Origin: Pseudomonas putida
GTDB lineage: Bacteria > Pseudomonadota > Gammaproteobacteria > Pseudomonadales > Pseudomonadaceae
Direction of reading: 5' to 3'
NCBI RefSeq assembly: GCF_028682455.1
Contig: NZ_JANHLD010000004.1
Location: 186,001 to 250,000, forward strand
Length of the DNA: 64,000 bases
Positions 1 to 7,309 of the stretch are shown in pieces. Within the stretch, counting starts at the first letter, position 1. Each line of letters starts with the position of its first letter. Under the pieces are notes generated by a model. The model was given only the letters and a program-made list of their open reading frames with translations. It was not told where the DNA came from and did no database searches. Both the position numbers and the translations under genes were made by a program.

Positions 1-31
1 CGGTCTGGCCGTCAACATCATCGAATGCTGA
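1..31 (+). CDS. sdaA: L-serine dehydratase, C-terminal end only (partial)
   Basis: The window opens inside a gene whose last codons read GLAVNIIEC followed by TGA. This matches the C-terminus of single-chain L-serine ammonia-lyases (serine to pyruvate and ammonia), and in pseudomonads such a gene lies directly before gcvT in the glycine-cleavage cluster. Only nine residues are visible, so the call rests on that short match plus the neighbour. Glycine cleavage and serine breakdown would be linked through serine hydroxymethyltransferase. Confidence 0.6.
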   Translation, partial: GLAVNIIEC

Positions 32-59
32 CACCCTCTCACGCACCAAGGAGTCATCA

Positions 60-1184
60 ATGTCCACCGAAACACTGCTCAAGACCCCGCTGCACGCCCT
101 GCACCTCGAACTGGGCGCGCGCATGGTGCCGTTCGCCGGCTACGACATGCCGGTGCAGTACCCGCTCGGGGTCATGAAGGAACACCTGCACACCCGTGAA
201 CAGGCCGGGTTGTTCGACGTCTCGCACATGGGCCAGATCCGCCTGGTGGGTGCCGACGCTGCCAAGGCCCTGGAAACCCTGGTGCCAGTGGACATCATCG
301 ACCTGCCCGTGGGCATGCAACGCTATGCGATGTTCACCAACGAAAACGGTGGCATCCTCGACGACCTGATGGTCGCCAATCTGGGTAACGACGAACTGTT
401 CCTGGTCGTCAACGCCGCCTGCAAGGACCAGGACCTGGCGCACCTTCGCACGTACATCGGCGATCGCTGCCAGATCCAGCCGCTGTTCGAGGAACGTGCC
501 CTGCTGGCCTTGCAAGGCCCTGCAGCGGTCAAGGTGCTGGAGCGTCTGGCCCCCGCTGTCGCGAAGATGACCTTCATGCAGTTCCAGCCCGTGCAATTGC
601 TGGGCGCCGACTGCTTTGTCAGCCGTTCGGGCTACACCGGTGAAGACGGTTTCGAGATTTCGGTACCGGCCGACCAGGCCGAAGCCCTGGCCCGTCGCCT
701 GCTGGACGAACCGGAAGTGGCCGCCATTGGCCTGGGTGCGCGTGACTCCCTGCGCCTGGAAGCCGGCCTGTGTCTGTACGGCCACGACATGAATGCGCAA
801 ACCACACCGATCGAGGCGAGCCTGCTGTGGGCCATCTCCAAGGTCCGTCGTGCCGATGGCGCCCGTGCCGGCGGCTTCCCGGGTGCCGAGCAGATCTTCA
901 CCCAGCAACAACAGGGCGTTGCGCGCAAACGCATCGGCCTGCTGCCACAAGAGCGCACTCCAGTGCGCGAAGATGCAGAGATTGTGAATGAGGCCGGTAC
1001 TGTTATCGGCAAAGTATGCAGCGGTGGTTTTGGCCCGACATTGGCAGGCCCCGTGGCAATGGGTTATGTGGACAGTGCATATACCGCACTGGATACACCG
1101 GTATGGGCCATTGTGCGTGGCAAGCGAGTTGCGATGAAAGTCAGCAAGATGCCATTCGTTGCACAGCGCTACTATCGCGGCTGA
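60..1184 (+). CDS. gcvT: Aminomethyltransferase, T protein of glycine cleavage
   Basis: The 374-residue product transfers the methylene group from the aminomethyl-lipoyl arm of GcvH to tetrahydrofolate, releasing ammonia. Family hallmarks are the N-terminal GARMVPFAGYDMPVQYP segment, FDVSHMGQI near residue 52, the folate-site stretch SRSGYTGEDGFEISVP around residues 188-203, and a C-terminal barrel ending in KMPFVAQRYYRG. Length is normal for the family. AAGGAG lies seven bases before the ATG, 28 bases after the sdaA stop, so both are probably co-transcribed. A hairpin terminator follows at 1212-1243. Confidence 0.96.
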   Translation: MSTETLLKTPLHALHLELGARMVPFAGYDMPVQYPLGVMKEHLHTREQAGLFDVSHMGQIRLVGADAAKALETLVPVDIIDLPVGMQRYAMFTNENGGILDDLMVANLGNDELFLVVNAACKDQDLAHLRTYIGDRCQIQPLFEERALLALQGPAAVKVLERLAPAVAKMTFMQFQPVQLLGADCFVSRSGYTGEDGFEISVPADQAEALARRLLDEPEVAAIGLGARDSLRLEAGLCLYGHDMNAQTTPIEASLLWAISKVRRADGARAGGFPGAEQIFTQQQQGVARKRIGLLPQERTPVREDAEIVNEAGTVIGKVCSGGFGPTLAGPVAMGYVDSAYTALDTPVWAIVRGKRVAMKVSKMPFVAQRYYRG

Positions 1185-1532
1185 ATCGTTAGTTGAAACT
1201 TTGTGTCATCGCGCGTTCGGATTTTCGAATTCGAACGCGTTTTATAACTTTCGAAAAGCATCGCGACACCCGTTGGAATGAGCCGGAAAAAATCGACCGA
1301 ACGGACGCTAAAAGGTAGAGCGGGAGCGGCTTTGAGGGCTTGTTTTTGCCGACGGAGTTAGCGTAGAGTCACTGCACTGTGTTTGCATGGGTCGCTATGG
1401 TTCGTGACCTGGGCAGTAGCGCTGAGATTGCTACAACCCGTTCGACGTCTCTTACTTTCCTGCAACCCAGCCCAGTACTCTTTCATTTGGAAGAAGCTGT
1501 TACTAATTCTAAGTTTCAAAGGAAATAAGACA
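1185..1532 (+). promoter_or_regulatory. Intergenic region with promoter and long leader of the cold-shock gene
   Basis: This 348-base gap holds the gcvT terminator, then a candidate sigma-70 promoter: TTGTTT (1340-1345), an 18-base spacer and TAGAGT (1364-1369). Transcription from it would give a leader of about 155 bases before the cold-shock start codon. Long structured leaders are known for cspA-type mRNAs, where they control stability and translation with temperature. No other open frame here looks real; the frame opening at 1383 is only the leader read through. Confidence 0.45.
1212..1243 (+). terminator. Predicted intrinsic terminator after gcvT
   Basis: CGCGTTCG (1212-1219) pairs with CGAACGCG (1232-1239) and a short T run follows. 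It sits 27 bases after the gcvT stop, where the serine/glycine operon should end. Confidence 0.6.
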
Positions 1533-1745
1533 ATGTCCCAACGTCAGAGCGGTACCGTCAAGTGGTTTAACGACGAGAAAGGTTTTGGTTTCATCACTCC
1601 AGAAAGCGGTCCGGATCTGTTCGTACACTTCCGCGCTATCCAGGGTAACGGCTTCAAGAGCCTGAAAGAAGGCCAGAAAGTCACCTTCATCGCCGTGCAG
1701 GGCCAGAAAGGCATGCAGGCTGACGAAGTTATCGCGGAAGCCTGA
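1533..1745 (+). CDS. Cold-shock domain protein, CspA/CapB type
   Basis: The 70-residue protein is a single cold-shock domain that binds single-stranded RNA and DNA and melts RNA structure. Both nucleic-acid-binding motifs are present: KGFGFIT (RNP1) near residue 16 and LFVHF (RNP2) near residue 29, after the conserved [11 protein letters not shown]. The frame is open upstream to 1383, but the CSD family starts at MSQRQSG, and AAAGGA lies before this ATG; the upstream part is therefore assigned to the leader. A strong terminator follows within 11 bases, so the gene is monocistronic. Which numbered paralogue it is cannot be decided. Confidence 0.95.
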
Positions 1746-1755
1746 TTCCCGATAT

Positions 1756-1790
1756 AAAAAGCCCCTGCTGGCAACAGCAGGGGCTTTTTT
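1756..1790 (+). terminator. Intrinsic terminator after the cold-shock gene
   Basis: A perfect 10-base-pair stem (1761-1770 with 1775-1784), GCAA tetraloop and six Ts follow; five As precede it, so it could also act on the opposite strand. Confidence 0.9.
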
Positions 1791-1840
1791 GTGCGCGCAA
1801 TTCCGTAGAATGGTCGTTTTGCGCAAGGAGGGCCCCGCGT

Positions 1841-2329
1841 ATGCCCAAGCCGTTGTTACAGCCCCAGGGGGACTTCCCCACCGTTGGCCTCGGTCGACGC
1901 CTGGCGGCCATGTTCTATGACTTCCTGTTGTGCACTGCACTGTTGATCGTGACCGCGGGCATCTACAAGATGATCCAGATGGCAATCATCGGCGAGACGC
2001 GCATGCGCGCCATGACCGACGCCGGCGCCCTGGATGGCGACCCGTTGCTGTCCACGGTGCTGGTGTTCGTGCTGTTCGGTTTCTTCGCCAAGTTCTGGAC
2101 CCACGGTGGCCAGACGCTGGGCATGCAAGTGTGGGGCATTCGTGTGCAGAACGCCGACGGCAGCGCCATCAGCCTGTGGCAGGCCCTGCTGCGATTTGTG
2201 GTCGCCATCGCCTCCTGGCTGTGCCTGGGGCTGGGTTTTATCTGGTCGCTGTTCGACAAGCGCCAGCGCAGCTGGCATGACATCTACTCGGATACCCAAT
2301 TGGTGCGCGTCCCCAAACGCACCAAGTAA
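1841..2329 (+). CDS. RDD-family membrane protein
   Basis: The 162-residue protein has the RDD pattern: an Arg-rich helix start (GLGRRLAAMFYDFLL, residues 16-30) with the conserved Arg and Asp, a second hydrophobic segment around residues 68-84, the loop GGQTLGMQVWGIRVQNADG around residues 90-108, and a third helix near residues 120-140. It should sit in the inner membrane. RDD proteins are mostly uncharacterised; some have been linked to ion transport. CAAGGAGGG lies before the ATG. The gene stands alone and converges on lptG with a shared terminator. Confidence 0.85.
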   Translation: MPKPLLQPQGDFPTVGLGRRLAAMFYDFLLCTALLIVTAGIYKMIQMAIIGETRMRAMTDAGALDGDPLLSTVLVFVLFGFFAKFWTHGGQTLGMQVWGIRVQNADGSAISLWQALLRFVVAIASWLCLGLGFIWSLFDKRQRSWHDIYSDTQLVRVPKRTK

Positions 2330-2345
2330 GCCGTACGACACGCAC

Positions 2346-2375
2346 AAAAAAGCCGACCCCTGGGTCGGCTTTTTC
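2346..2375. terminator. Bidirectional terminator between the RDD gene and lptG
   Basis: Stem AGCCGACCC (2351-2359) pairs with GGGTCGGCT (2362-2370), flanked by As on the left and Ts on the right. It serves both convergent genes. Confidence 0.85.
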
Positions 2376-2379
2376 ATGG

Positions 2380-3441
2380 CTATCCAGCGCGTCTCAACAT
2401 CCACCATCCGGCTCCGGCGCAGATCGCCGCCGGGATCACCACGGCCAGCAACGGCGGGAAGCCGAACACCTGGCTCGAAGGGCCAAGCAGGTCCTGGGCG
2501 ATGCGGAACACGAAGCCCACCAGTACACCGGTGAACACGCGCTGGCCAAGCGTCACCGAACGCAAGGGGCCGAAGATGAACGAGATGGCCATCAGCACCA
2601 GCGCCGCGGTGACCATCGGCTGCAGTACCTTGGTCCAGAACGCCAGCCAGTAGCGCGCGTTGTTCAGGCCCTGGTCGGACAGGTAGTGGATGTAGTCCCA
2701 CAGCCCGGTAATCGACAGGGACTCCGGCGCCAGCACCACGGTGTTGAGCAGTTGCGGGGTGACGGTGACGTCCCAGCGCTCTGCTGGAGCCTTGACCACC
2801 TCAGTGTGATCGCCACGAAAGTGAGTGGTGGTCACATCGCTCAGTTGCCAGTGATCGTCCTGGTACTGCGCACGACGGGCGAAGCTGGAGGTCACCAGGT
2901 GACGCTCGTTGTCGAAGCGGTAACGGGTGACGCCGTACAACAGGCCATTGGGCTGTACCGAGTTGATGTGCACAAACTCTTCGCCCTGGCGGTGCCACAT
3001 GCCACGCTTGGAGCTCTGCGCCTCGCCGCTGCCCTGGGCCAGCGAACGGTCGGCCTGGGCCTTGTTCTCTGTGACCGGTGCCACGTACTCGCCAATCAGG
3101 ATACCGGCCAGCATCAGCACCAGCATCGGCTTCATGACGGCCCAGACGATACGCCCGATGGAGACACCGGCGGCACGCATGATGGTCAGTTCACTGCTGC
3201 TGGCCAGGCTGCCCAGGCCGATCAGGCACCCGATCAGGGCGGCCATCGGCAGCATGTCGTAGAGCCGGCGGGGTGCCGTCAGCAGTACGAAATTGCCGGC
3301 ATCCATGAGGGTGTAGCTGTCGCTGATGTCGCCCATCTCGTCGATGAAGGCGAACAGCGAAGCCAGCCCCAGGATGATCCCGAGCACGGCAAGAATGGCC
3401 ACCAGGACGCTCTTGCCAATGTAGCGGTCGAGCTTAACCAT
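2380..3441 (-). CDS. lptG: LPS export permease LptG
   Basis: LptG is one of the two inner-membrane subunits that, with the LptB ATPase, extract lipopolysaccharide and pass it to LptC and LptA. The 353-residue protein starts MVKLDRYIGKSVL, has about three N-terminal membrane helices, a periplasmic beta-jellyroll stretch of roughly residues 125-265 and three C-terminal helices ending GWWMLRRAG. I chose this ATG over one 27 bases upstream because GGAGGTGG precedes it and its family N-terminus fits. It overlaps the end of lptF by eight bases, implying translational coupling. Confidence 0.95.
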   Translation of the reverse strand: MVKLDRYIGKSVLVAILAVLGIILGLASLFAFIDEMGDISDSYTLMDAGNFVLLTAPRRLYDMLPMAALIGCLIGLGSLASSSELTIMRAAGVSIGRIVWAVMKPMLVLMLAGILIGEYVAPVTENKAQADRSLAQGSGEAQSSKRGMWHRQGEEFVHINSVQPNGLLYGVTRYRFDNERHLVTSSFARRAQYQDDHWQLSDVTTTHFRGDHTEVVKAPAERWDVTVTPQLLNTVVLAPESLSITGLWDYIHYLSDQGLNNARYWLAFWTKVLQPMVTAALVLMAISFIFGPLRSVTLGQRVFTGVLVGFVFRIAQDLLGPSSQVFGFPPLLAVVIPAAICAGAGWWMLRRAG

Positions 3442-4549
3442 GGGCCACCTCCGCACGGCGAGCGGCACGCTTGAGGCGCATCGGCTCCCAGTACATCAGG
3501 CCCAGACCGATAAGCAGGAACAATCCATGGACCCACCAGATGCCCAGACCGATCGGCAGCTTGCCTTTCTCCAGGGCACCACGTACGGCAATCAGCATTG
3601 TCAGGTACGCCATATACAGAAGGATCGCCGGCAGCAGCTTGAGGAAGCGGCCCTGGCGCGGGTTGACCCGTGACAGCGGTACCGCCATCAGGGTCACGAT
3701 GAATACCAGCAGCGGCAACGACAGGCGCCATTGCAGCTCGGCACGCTCGCGCAGGCCATCGTGGCCGATCAGCTCGGAGGTCGGGATCGCCTCGCGGTCG
3801 GTGATTTCTTCGCTGACCTCAGGCTTGGGCAACAGCACGCCATAGGTGTCGTACTTGATGGCGCGGTAGTCGGCCTGGCCGGGGTTGCCGTCGTAGCGGT
3901 AGCCGTTTTCCAGGATCAGGTAGCGGTTGCCATCGGCACCGACCTCTTGCCTCCCCTTCTCGGCGACCAGCACCGAGGGCGCACGCTCCTTGGTCTTGTC
4001 TTCGGAGAAGCGCTTCTCGGAAATGAACACGCCGGCCAGGTTGCCGCGGTCCTCGGACAATTGCTCGGTGTAGGTCACTCGCGAGCCGTCGCGCAAGGTC
4101 TGGAAACGCCCCGGCACCAGGGTGTCGAACTCAGTCAGGGCATCCTGCTGGTTGATGATCTGCGCTACCTGGGTCACGCCCTGGGGCGCCAGGCCCAGGC
4201 TCAGCCAGGCCACCAGCAAGGCCACCAGTGCCGCAGGCGCCATGGTCATGCGCAACAGGCGCTGCTGGCTCATGCCGGTCGCCGAGAGCACGGTCATCTC
4301 GCTTTCCAGGTAGAGCCGGCCATAAGCCAGGAGAATCCCGAGGAACAGCCCCAGCGGCAGGATCAATTGAAGGAAGCCCGGCAGGCGATAGCCCATGATC
4401 AGGAACAGCACACCCGGATCGAGTATGCCCTGGGCCGCCTGGGCCAGGTACTTGATGAAGCGCCCGCTCATGATGATGACCAGCAGCACGGCGCTGACGG
4501 CACTCAGGGTCACCAGGACCTCACGGGACAGATAACGGAAGACGATCAA
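3434..4549 (-). CDS. lptF: LPS export permease LptF
   Basis: LptF pairs with LptG and LptB in the LPS extraction complex. The chosen start is a TTG (4547-4549) giving a product that begins (M)IVFRYLSREVLVTL, the usual family N-terminus; CAGGAG lies eight bases upstream. The frame extends 60 codons further to an earlier possible start, but that part is hydrophilic, unlike LptF, and lies in the region divergent from pepA. The 371 residues contain N-terminal helices, a periplasmic domain around residues 120-270 and a helical C-terminus. It lies just upstream of lptG in one transcript. Confidence 0.93.
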   Translation of the reverse strand: MIVFRYLSREVLVTLSAVSAVLLVIIMSGRFIKYLAQAAQGILDPGVLFLIMGYRLPGFLQLILPLGLFLGILLAYGRLYLESEMTVLSATGMSQQRLLRMTMAPAALVALLVAWLSLGLAPQGVTQVAQIINQQDALTEFDTLVPGRFQTLRDGSRVTYTEQLSEDRGNLAGVFISEKRFSEDKTKERAPSVLVAEKGRQEVGADGNRYLILENGYRYDGNPGQADYRAIKYDTYGVLLPKPEVSEEITDREAIPTSELIGHDGLRERAELQWRLSLPLLVFIVTLMAVPLSRVNPRQGRFLKLLPAILLYMAYLTMLIAVRGALEKGKLPIGLGIWWVHGLFLLIGLGLMYWEPMRLKRAARRAEVAHG

Positions 4550-4836
4550 ACCAGACACTCCTGGGTTGTCAGGCTCGGACAGCCGAACAAGGAATACATA
4601 ACTGCCAAGATAGTTGCCGGCTCGCCAGAAGCGAACCTGGATAAAAGTTGGCGCATTATCCTGTGATTGACCGTGCCTGTCACTTGGCGGCTTGCAATGC
4701 TTCATGTCGGGGTTGTCAGGGCAGTCCATGCAGGCTCAAACTGGCAGCTTTATCACTGGCACGCGACCACGCGGCCAGCTCGCTTACTGCGCCTGCACAG
4801 ACAGCGCGCATAGACAGATCATTCGGGGACCCTGAC

Positions 4837-6330
4837 ATGGAACTGGTTGTAAAAAGCGTAGCCGCTGCATCCTTGAAAACTGCAACGCTGGTGCTGACTG
4901 TCGGCGAAGGCCGCAAGCTCGGCGCCACGGCCAAGGCCGTCGACGAAGCTTGCGCCGGTGCCCTGAGCGCCGTGCTCAAGCGTGGAGACCTGGCCGGCAA
5001 GGTGGGTCAGACCCTGCTGCTGCAAAGCCTGCCGAACCTCAAGGCCGAGCGCGTGTTGCTGGTCGGTGTCGGCAAGGATGCCGAGCTCGGCGACCGCAGC
5101 TGGCGCAAAGTGGTCGCCAGCGTGCTTGCCGTACTCAAGGGCCTGAACGGCAGCGATGCGGTGCTGGCCCTGGACGACGTCGCTGTCGCCGGCCGCGATG
5201 CCTTCTATGGCAAGGCGCGCCTGCTGGCCGAGACCCTGCTCGACGGCGAATATGTCTTCGACCAATTCAAGAGCCAGAAAGCCGAGCCCCGCGCCCTGAA
5301 GAAAATCACCCTGCTGGCCGACAAGGCCGGCGCCGGCGAAGTCGAACGCGCCCTCAAGCACGCCCGCGCCATTGCCGCCGGCATGCGCTTCACTCGCGAC
5401 CTGGGCAACCTGCCGCCCAACATTTGCCACCCAAGTTACCTGGCCGAACAGGCCAAGAGCCTGGGCAAGGCCTACAAGGGCCTGAAGGTCGAAGTCCTCG
5501 ACGAGAAAAAAATCAAGGAACTGGGCATGGGCGCGTTCTACGCCGTTGGCCAGGGCAGCGACCAGCCGCCACGCCTGATCGTGATGAGCCACCAGGGCGG
5601 CAAGAAATCCGAGAAACCATTCGTGCTGGTGGGCAAGGGCATCACCTTCGACACCGGCGGCATCAGCCTCAAGCCCGGTGCCGGCATGGATGAAATGAAG
5701 TACGACATGGGCGGTGCCGCCAGCGTCTTCGGCACCCTGCGCGCCGTCCTCGAACTGCAACTGCCGATCAACCTGGTATGCCTGCTGGCCTGTGCCGAGA
5801 ACATGCCAAGCGGTGGTGCTACCCGTCCGGGCGACATCGTCACCACCATGAGCGGCCAGACCGTCGAAATCCTCAACACCGACGCCGAAGGCCGCCTGGT
5901 GCTGTGCGACACCCTGACCTACGCCGAGCGCTTCAAGCCCCAGGCAGTGATCGACATCGCCACCCTGACCGGAGCCTGCATCGTCGCCCTGGGCAGCCAC
6001 ACCTCGGGCCTGATGGGCAACAACGACGAACTGGTCGGCCAACTGCTCGACGCCGGCAAGCGTGCCGACGACCGCGCCTGGCAGCTGCCACTGTTCGACG
6101 AATACCAGGAGCAGCTCGACAGCCCGTTCGCCGACATCGCCAACATCGGCGGGCCCAAGGCCGGCACCATTACCGCCGGCTGCTTCCTGTCGCGCTTTGC
6201 CAAGGCCTATAACTGGGCTCACCTGGACATCGCCGGCACGGCCTGGATCAGCGGCGGCAAGGACAAGGGCGCCACGGGCCGTCCGGTCCCGCTGCTGACC
6301 CAATACCTGCTCGATCGCGCCAACGCCTGA
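4837..6330 (+). CDS. pepA: Leucyl aminopeptidase (M17), cytosolic
   Basis: This 497-residue hexameric metallo-exopeptidase removes N-terminal residues such as leucine; in some bacteria PepA also binds DNA and acts in site-specific recombination. The signature NTDAEGRL occurs near residue 347, and the metal-binding stretch GKGITFDTGGISLKPG lies near residue 266 with further ligands in MKYDMGGAAS. I place the start at MELVVKSVAAASL, the family N-terminus, and not at the earlier in-frame start at 4648. It is divergent from lptF and followed 51 bases later by holC, an order common in gamma-proteobacteria. Confidence 0.96.
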   Translation: MELVVKSVAAASLKTATLVLTVGEGRKLGATAKAVDEACAGALSAVLKRGDLAGKVGQTLLLQSLPNLKAERVLLVGVGKDAELGDRSWRKVVASVLAVLKGLNGSDAVLALDDVAVAGRDAFYGKARLLAETLLDGEYVFDQFKSQKAEPRALKKITLLADKAGAGEVERALKHARAIAAGMRFTRDLGNLPPNICHPSYLAEQAKSLGKAYKGLKVEVLDEKKIKELGMGAFYAVGQGSDQPPRLIVMSHQGGKKSEKPFVLVGKGITFDTGGISLKPGAGMDEMKYDMGGAASVFGTLRAVLELQLPINLVCLLACAENMPSGGATRPGDIVTTMSGQTVEILNTDAEGRLVLCDTLTYAERFKPQAVIDIATLTGACIVALGSHTSGLMGNNDELVGQLLDAGKRADDRAWQLPLFDEYQEQLDSPFADIANIGGPKAGTITAGCFLSRFAKAYNWAHLDIAGTAWISGGKDKGATGRPVPLLTQYLLDRANA

Positions 6331-6381
6331 GTGATGGCCGGCCGGCTGCGTCTTCGGGCGTAACCGGCCGGCAGGCCGATC

Positions 6382-6810
6382 ATGAACAAAGTCGATTTCT
6401 ATATTCTGCCCAGCGACGCGCCCTCGGCGCGCCTGGATTTTGCCTGCAAGCTCTGCGACAAGGCCTGGCGCCTGGGGCACCGGGTATACCTGCACTGCAG
6501 CGATGCCGCCCAGCGCGATGAACTGGACGCGCGCCTGTGGGCCTTCAAGGGCGAGGCCTTCGTACCTCACAACCCGGCGGAAGATGACCCGCAAGGCAGC
6601 GTTGCCCTGGGCCTTGGCGGTGACGCCGGCAGCCATCAGGACCTGTTGATCAACCTTGACCTGCAGGTACCGCCGTTCGCCGCACGCTTTGCCCGCATTG
6701 CCGAGATCGTGGTCGAGGAGCCGACGATTCGTCAGGCTGCCCGAGAGAGTTACCGTTTCTACCGCGAACAGGGCTATGCTCTGCAGAATCACCGCTTACA
6801 GCGACTCTGA
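6382..6810 (+). CDS. holC: DNA polymerase III subunit chi
   Basis: The 142-residue protein matches HolC: MNKVDFYILPSD start, CKLCDKAWRLGHRVYLHC segment near residues 24-41, LWAFKGEAFVPHN and an acidic stretch followed by RFRFYREQGY-like C-terminus (SYRFYREQGY here). HolC joins HolD (psi) and binds SSB, linking the clamp loader to single-stranded DNA. It sits between pepA and valS as in E. coli. The next small gene starts four bases after its stop. Confidence 0.93.
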   Translation: MNKVDFYILPSDAPSARLDFACKLCDKAWRLGHRVYLHCSDAAQRDELDARLWAFKGEAFVPHNPAEDDPQGSVALGLGGDAGSHQDLLINLDLQVPPFAARFARIAEIVVEEPTIRQAARESYRFYREQGYALQNHRLQRL

Positions 6811-6814
6811 GACG

Positions 6815-7174
6815 ATGGATAAACCCACTGCCTTGCCCCAATCCGCACACTTGCTGGACGACCTCGAGTCGATTCGCCAGCTGCTGGGCGACGAATCCCT
6901 TGAGCCACCGCTGCTGACCGACACGGTCGAGGAGCAAATCCCGCTGCTGCTCGAAGAGGCCATCGTGCCGCCTGCCCCTGCTCCCGCGCCTGCGCCGGTA
7001 GTGGCAGACGACCCACAAGCCCGACGCCAGGAAACCCTGCTGCACCTGGACGCCGAGCTGCGCGCGGCCGCGCAGTTGATCATGCAGGATGTGATCAACG
7101 ACTTTACCCCGCACATCGAAAACGAAATCAAGCGTCGACTCGACGCCCGCCTCGAGCGCCTGCTCAATCAATAA
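6815..7174 (+). CDS. Small conserved hypothetical protein between holC and valS
   Basis: I do not recognise a characterised family. The 119-residue product has an acidic N-terminal helix rich in Leu and Glu (about residues 8-48), a proline-alanine linker (PPAPAPAPAPVV, about residues 50-61) and a C-terminal amphipathic helix with QLIMQDVINDFTPHIENEIKRR (split here by position, about residues 85-112). No signal peptide or membrane segment is seen. The start MDKPTALPQ is chosen because it lies four bases after the holC stop; the frame opens earlier but only inside holC. Tight coupling to holC suggests a replication-related partner, which is inference only. Confidence 0.8.
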   Translation: MDKPTALPQSAHLLDDLESIRQLLGDESLEPPLLTDTVEEQIPLLLEEAIVPPAPAPAPAPVVADDPQARRQETLLHLDAELRAAAQLIMQDVINDFTPHIENEIKRRLDARLERLLNQ

Positions 7175-7187
7175 AAAGCGGTTAAAA

Positions 7188-7251
7188 ACTTCAAGCAACA
7201 AGCAAAAAGAGCCGTGCGGCGCTCTGAGCTTGCAGCTTGTCGCTTGAAGCT
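7188..7251. repeat. Imperfect long palindrome between holC block and valS
   Basis: About 15 bases at 7188-7203 pair imperfectly with 7235-7251 (CTTCAAGCAACAAGC against GCTTGTCGCTTGAAG), enclosing an inner GAGCC/GGCGCTC hairpin. AGCTTG-type heptamers recur through 7227-7259. It looks like a degenerate intergenic repeat and may terminate or separate the holC transcript from valS. Confidence 0.5.
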
Positions 7252-7309
7252 TGCCGCTTCGTTATACTCTCCGGCTTTCCTGAATAAATGCCTAAGGGTC
7301 CCGCCGCGC

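Noticed and set aside
4819..6792. Minus-strand open frame of 657 codons across pepA and holC
   Set aside because: Antisense to two well-supported genes and without any recognisable motif.
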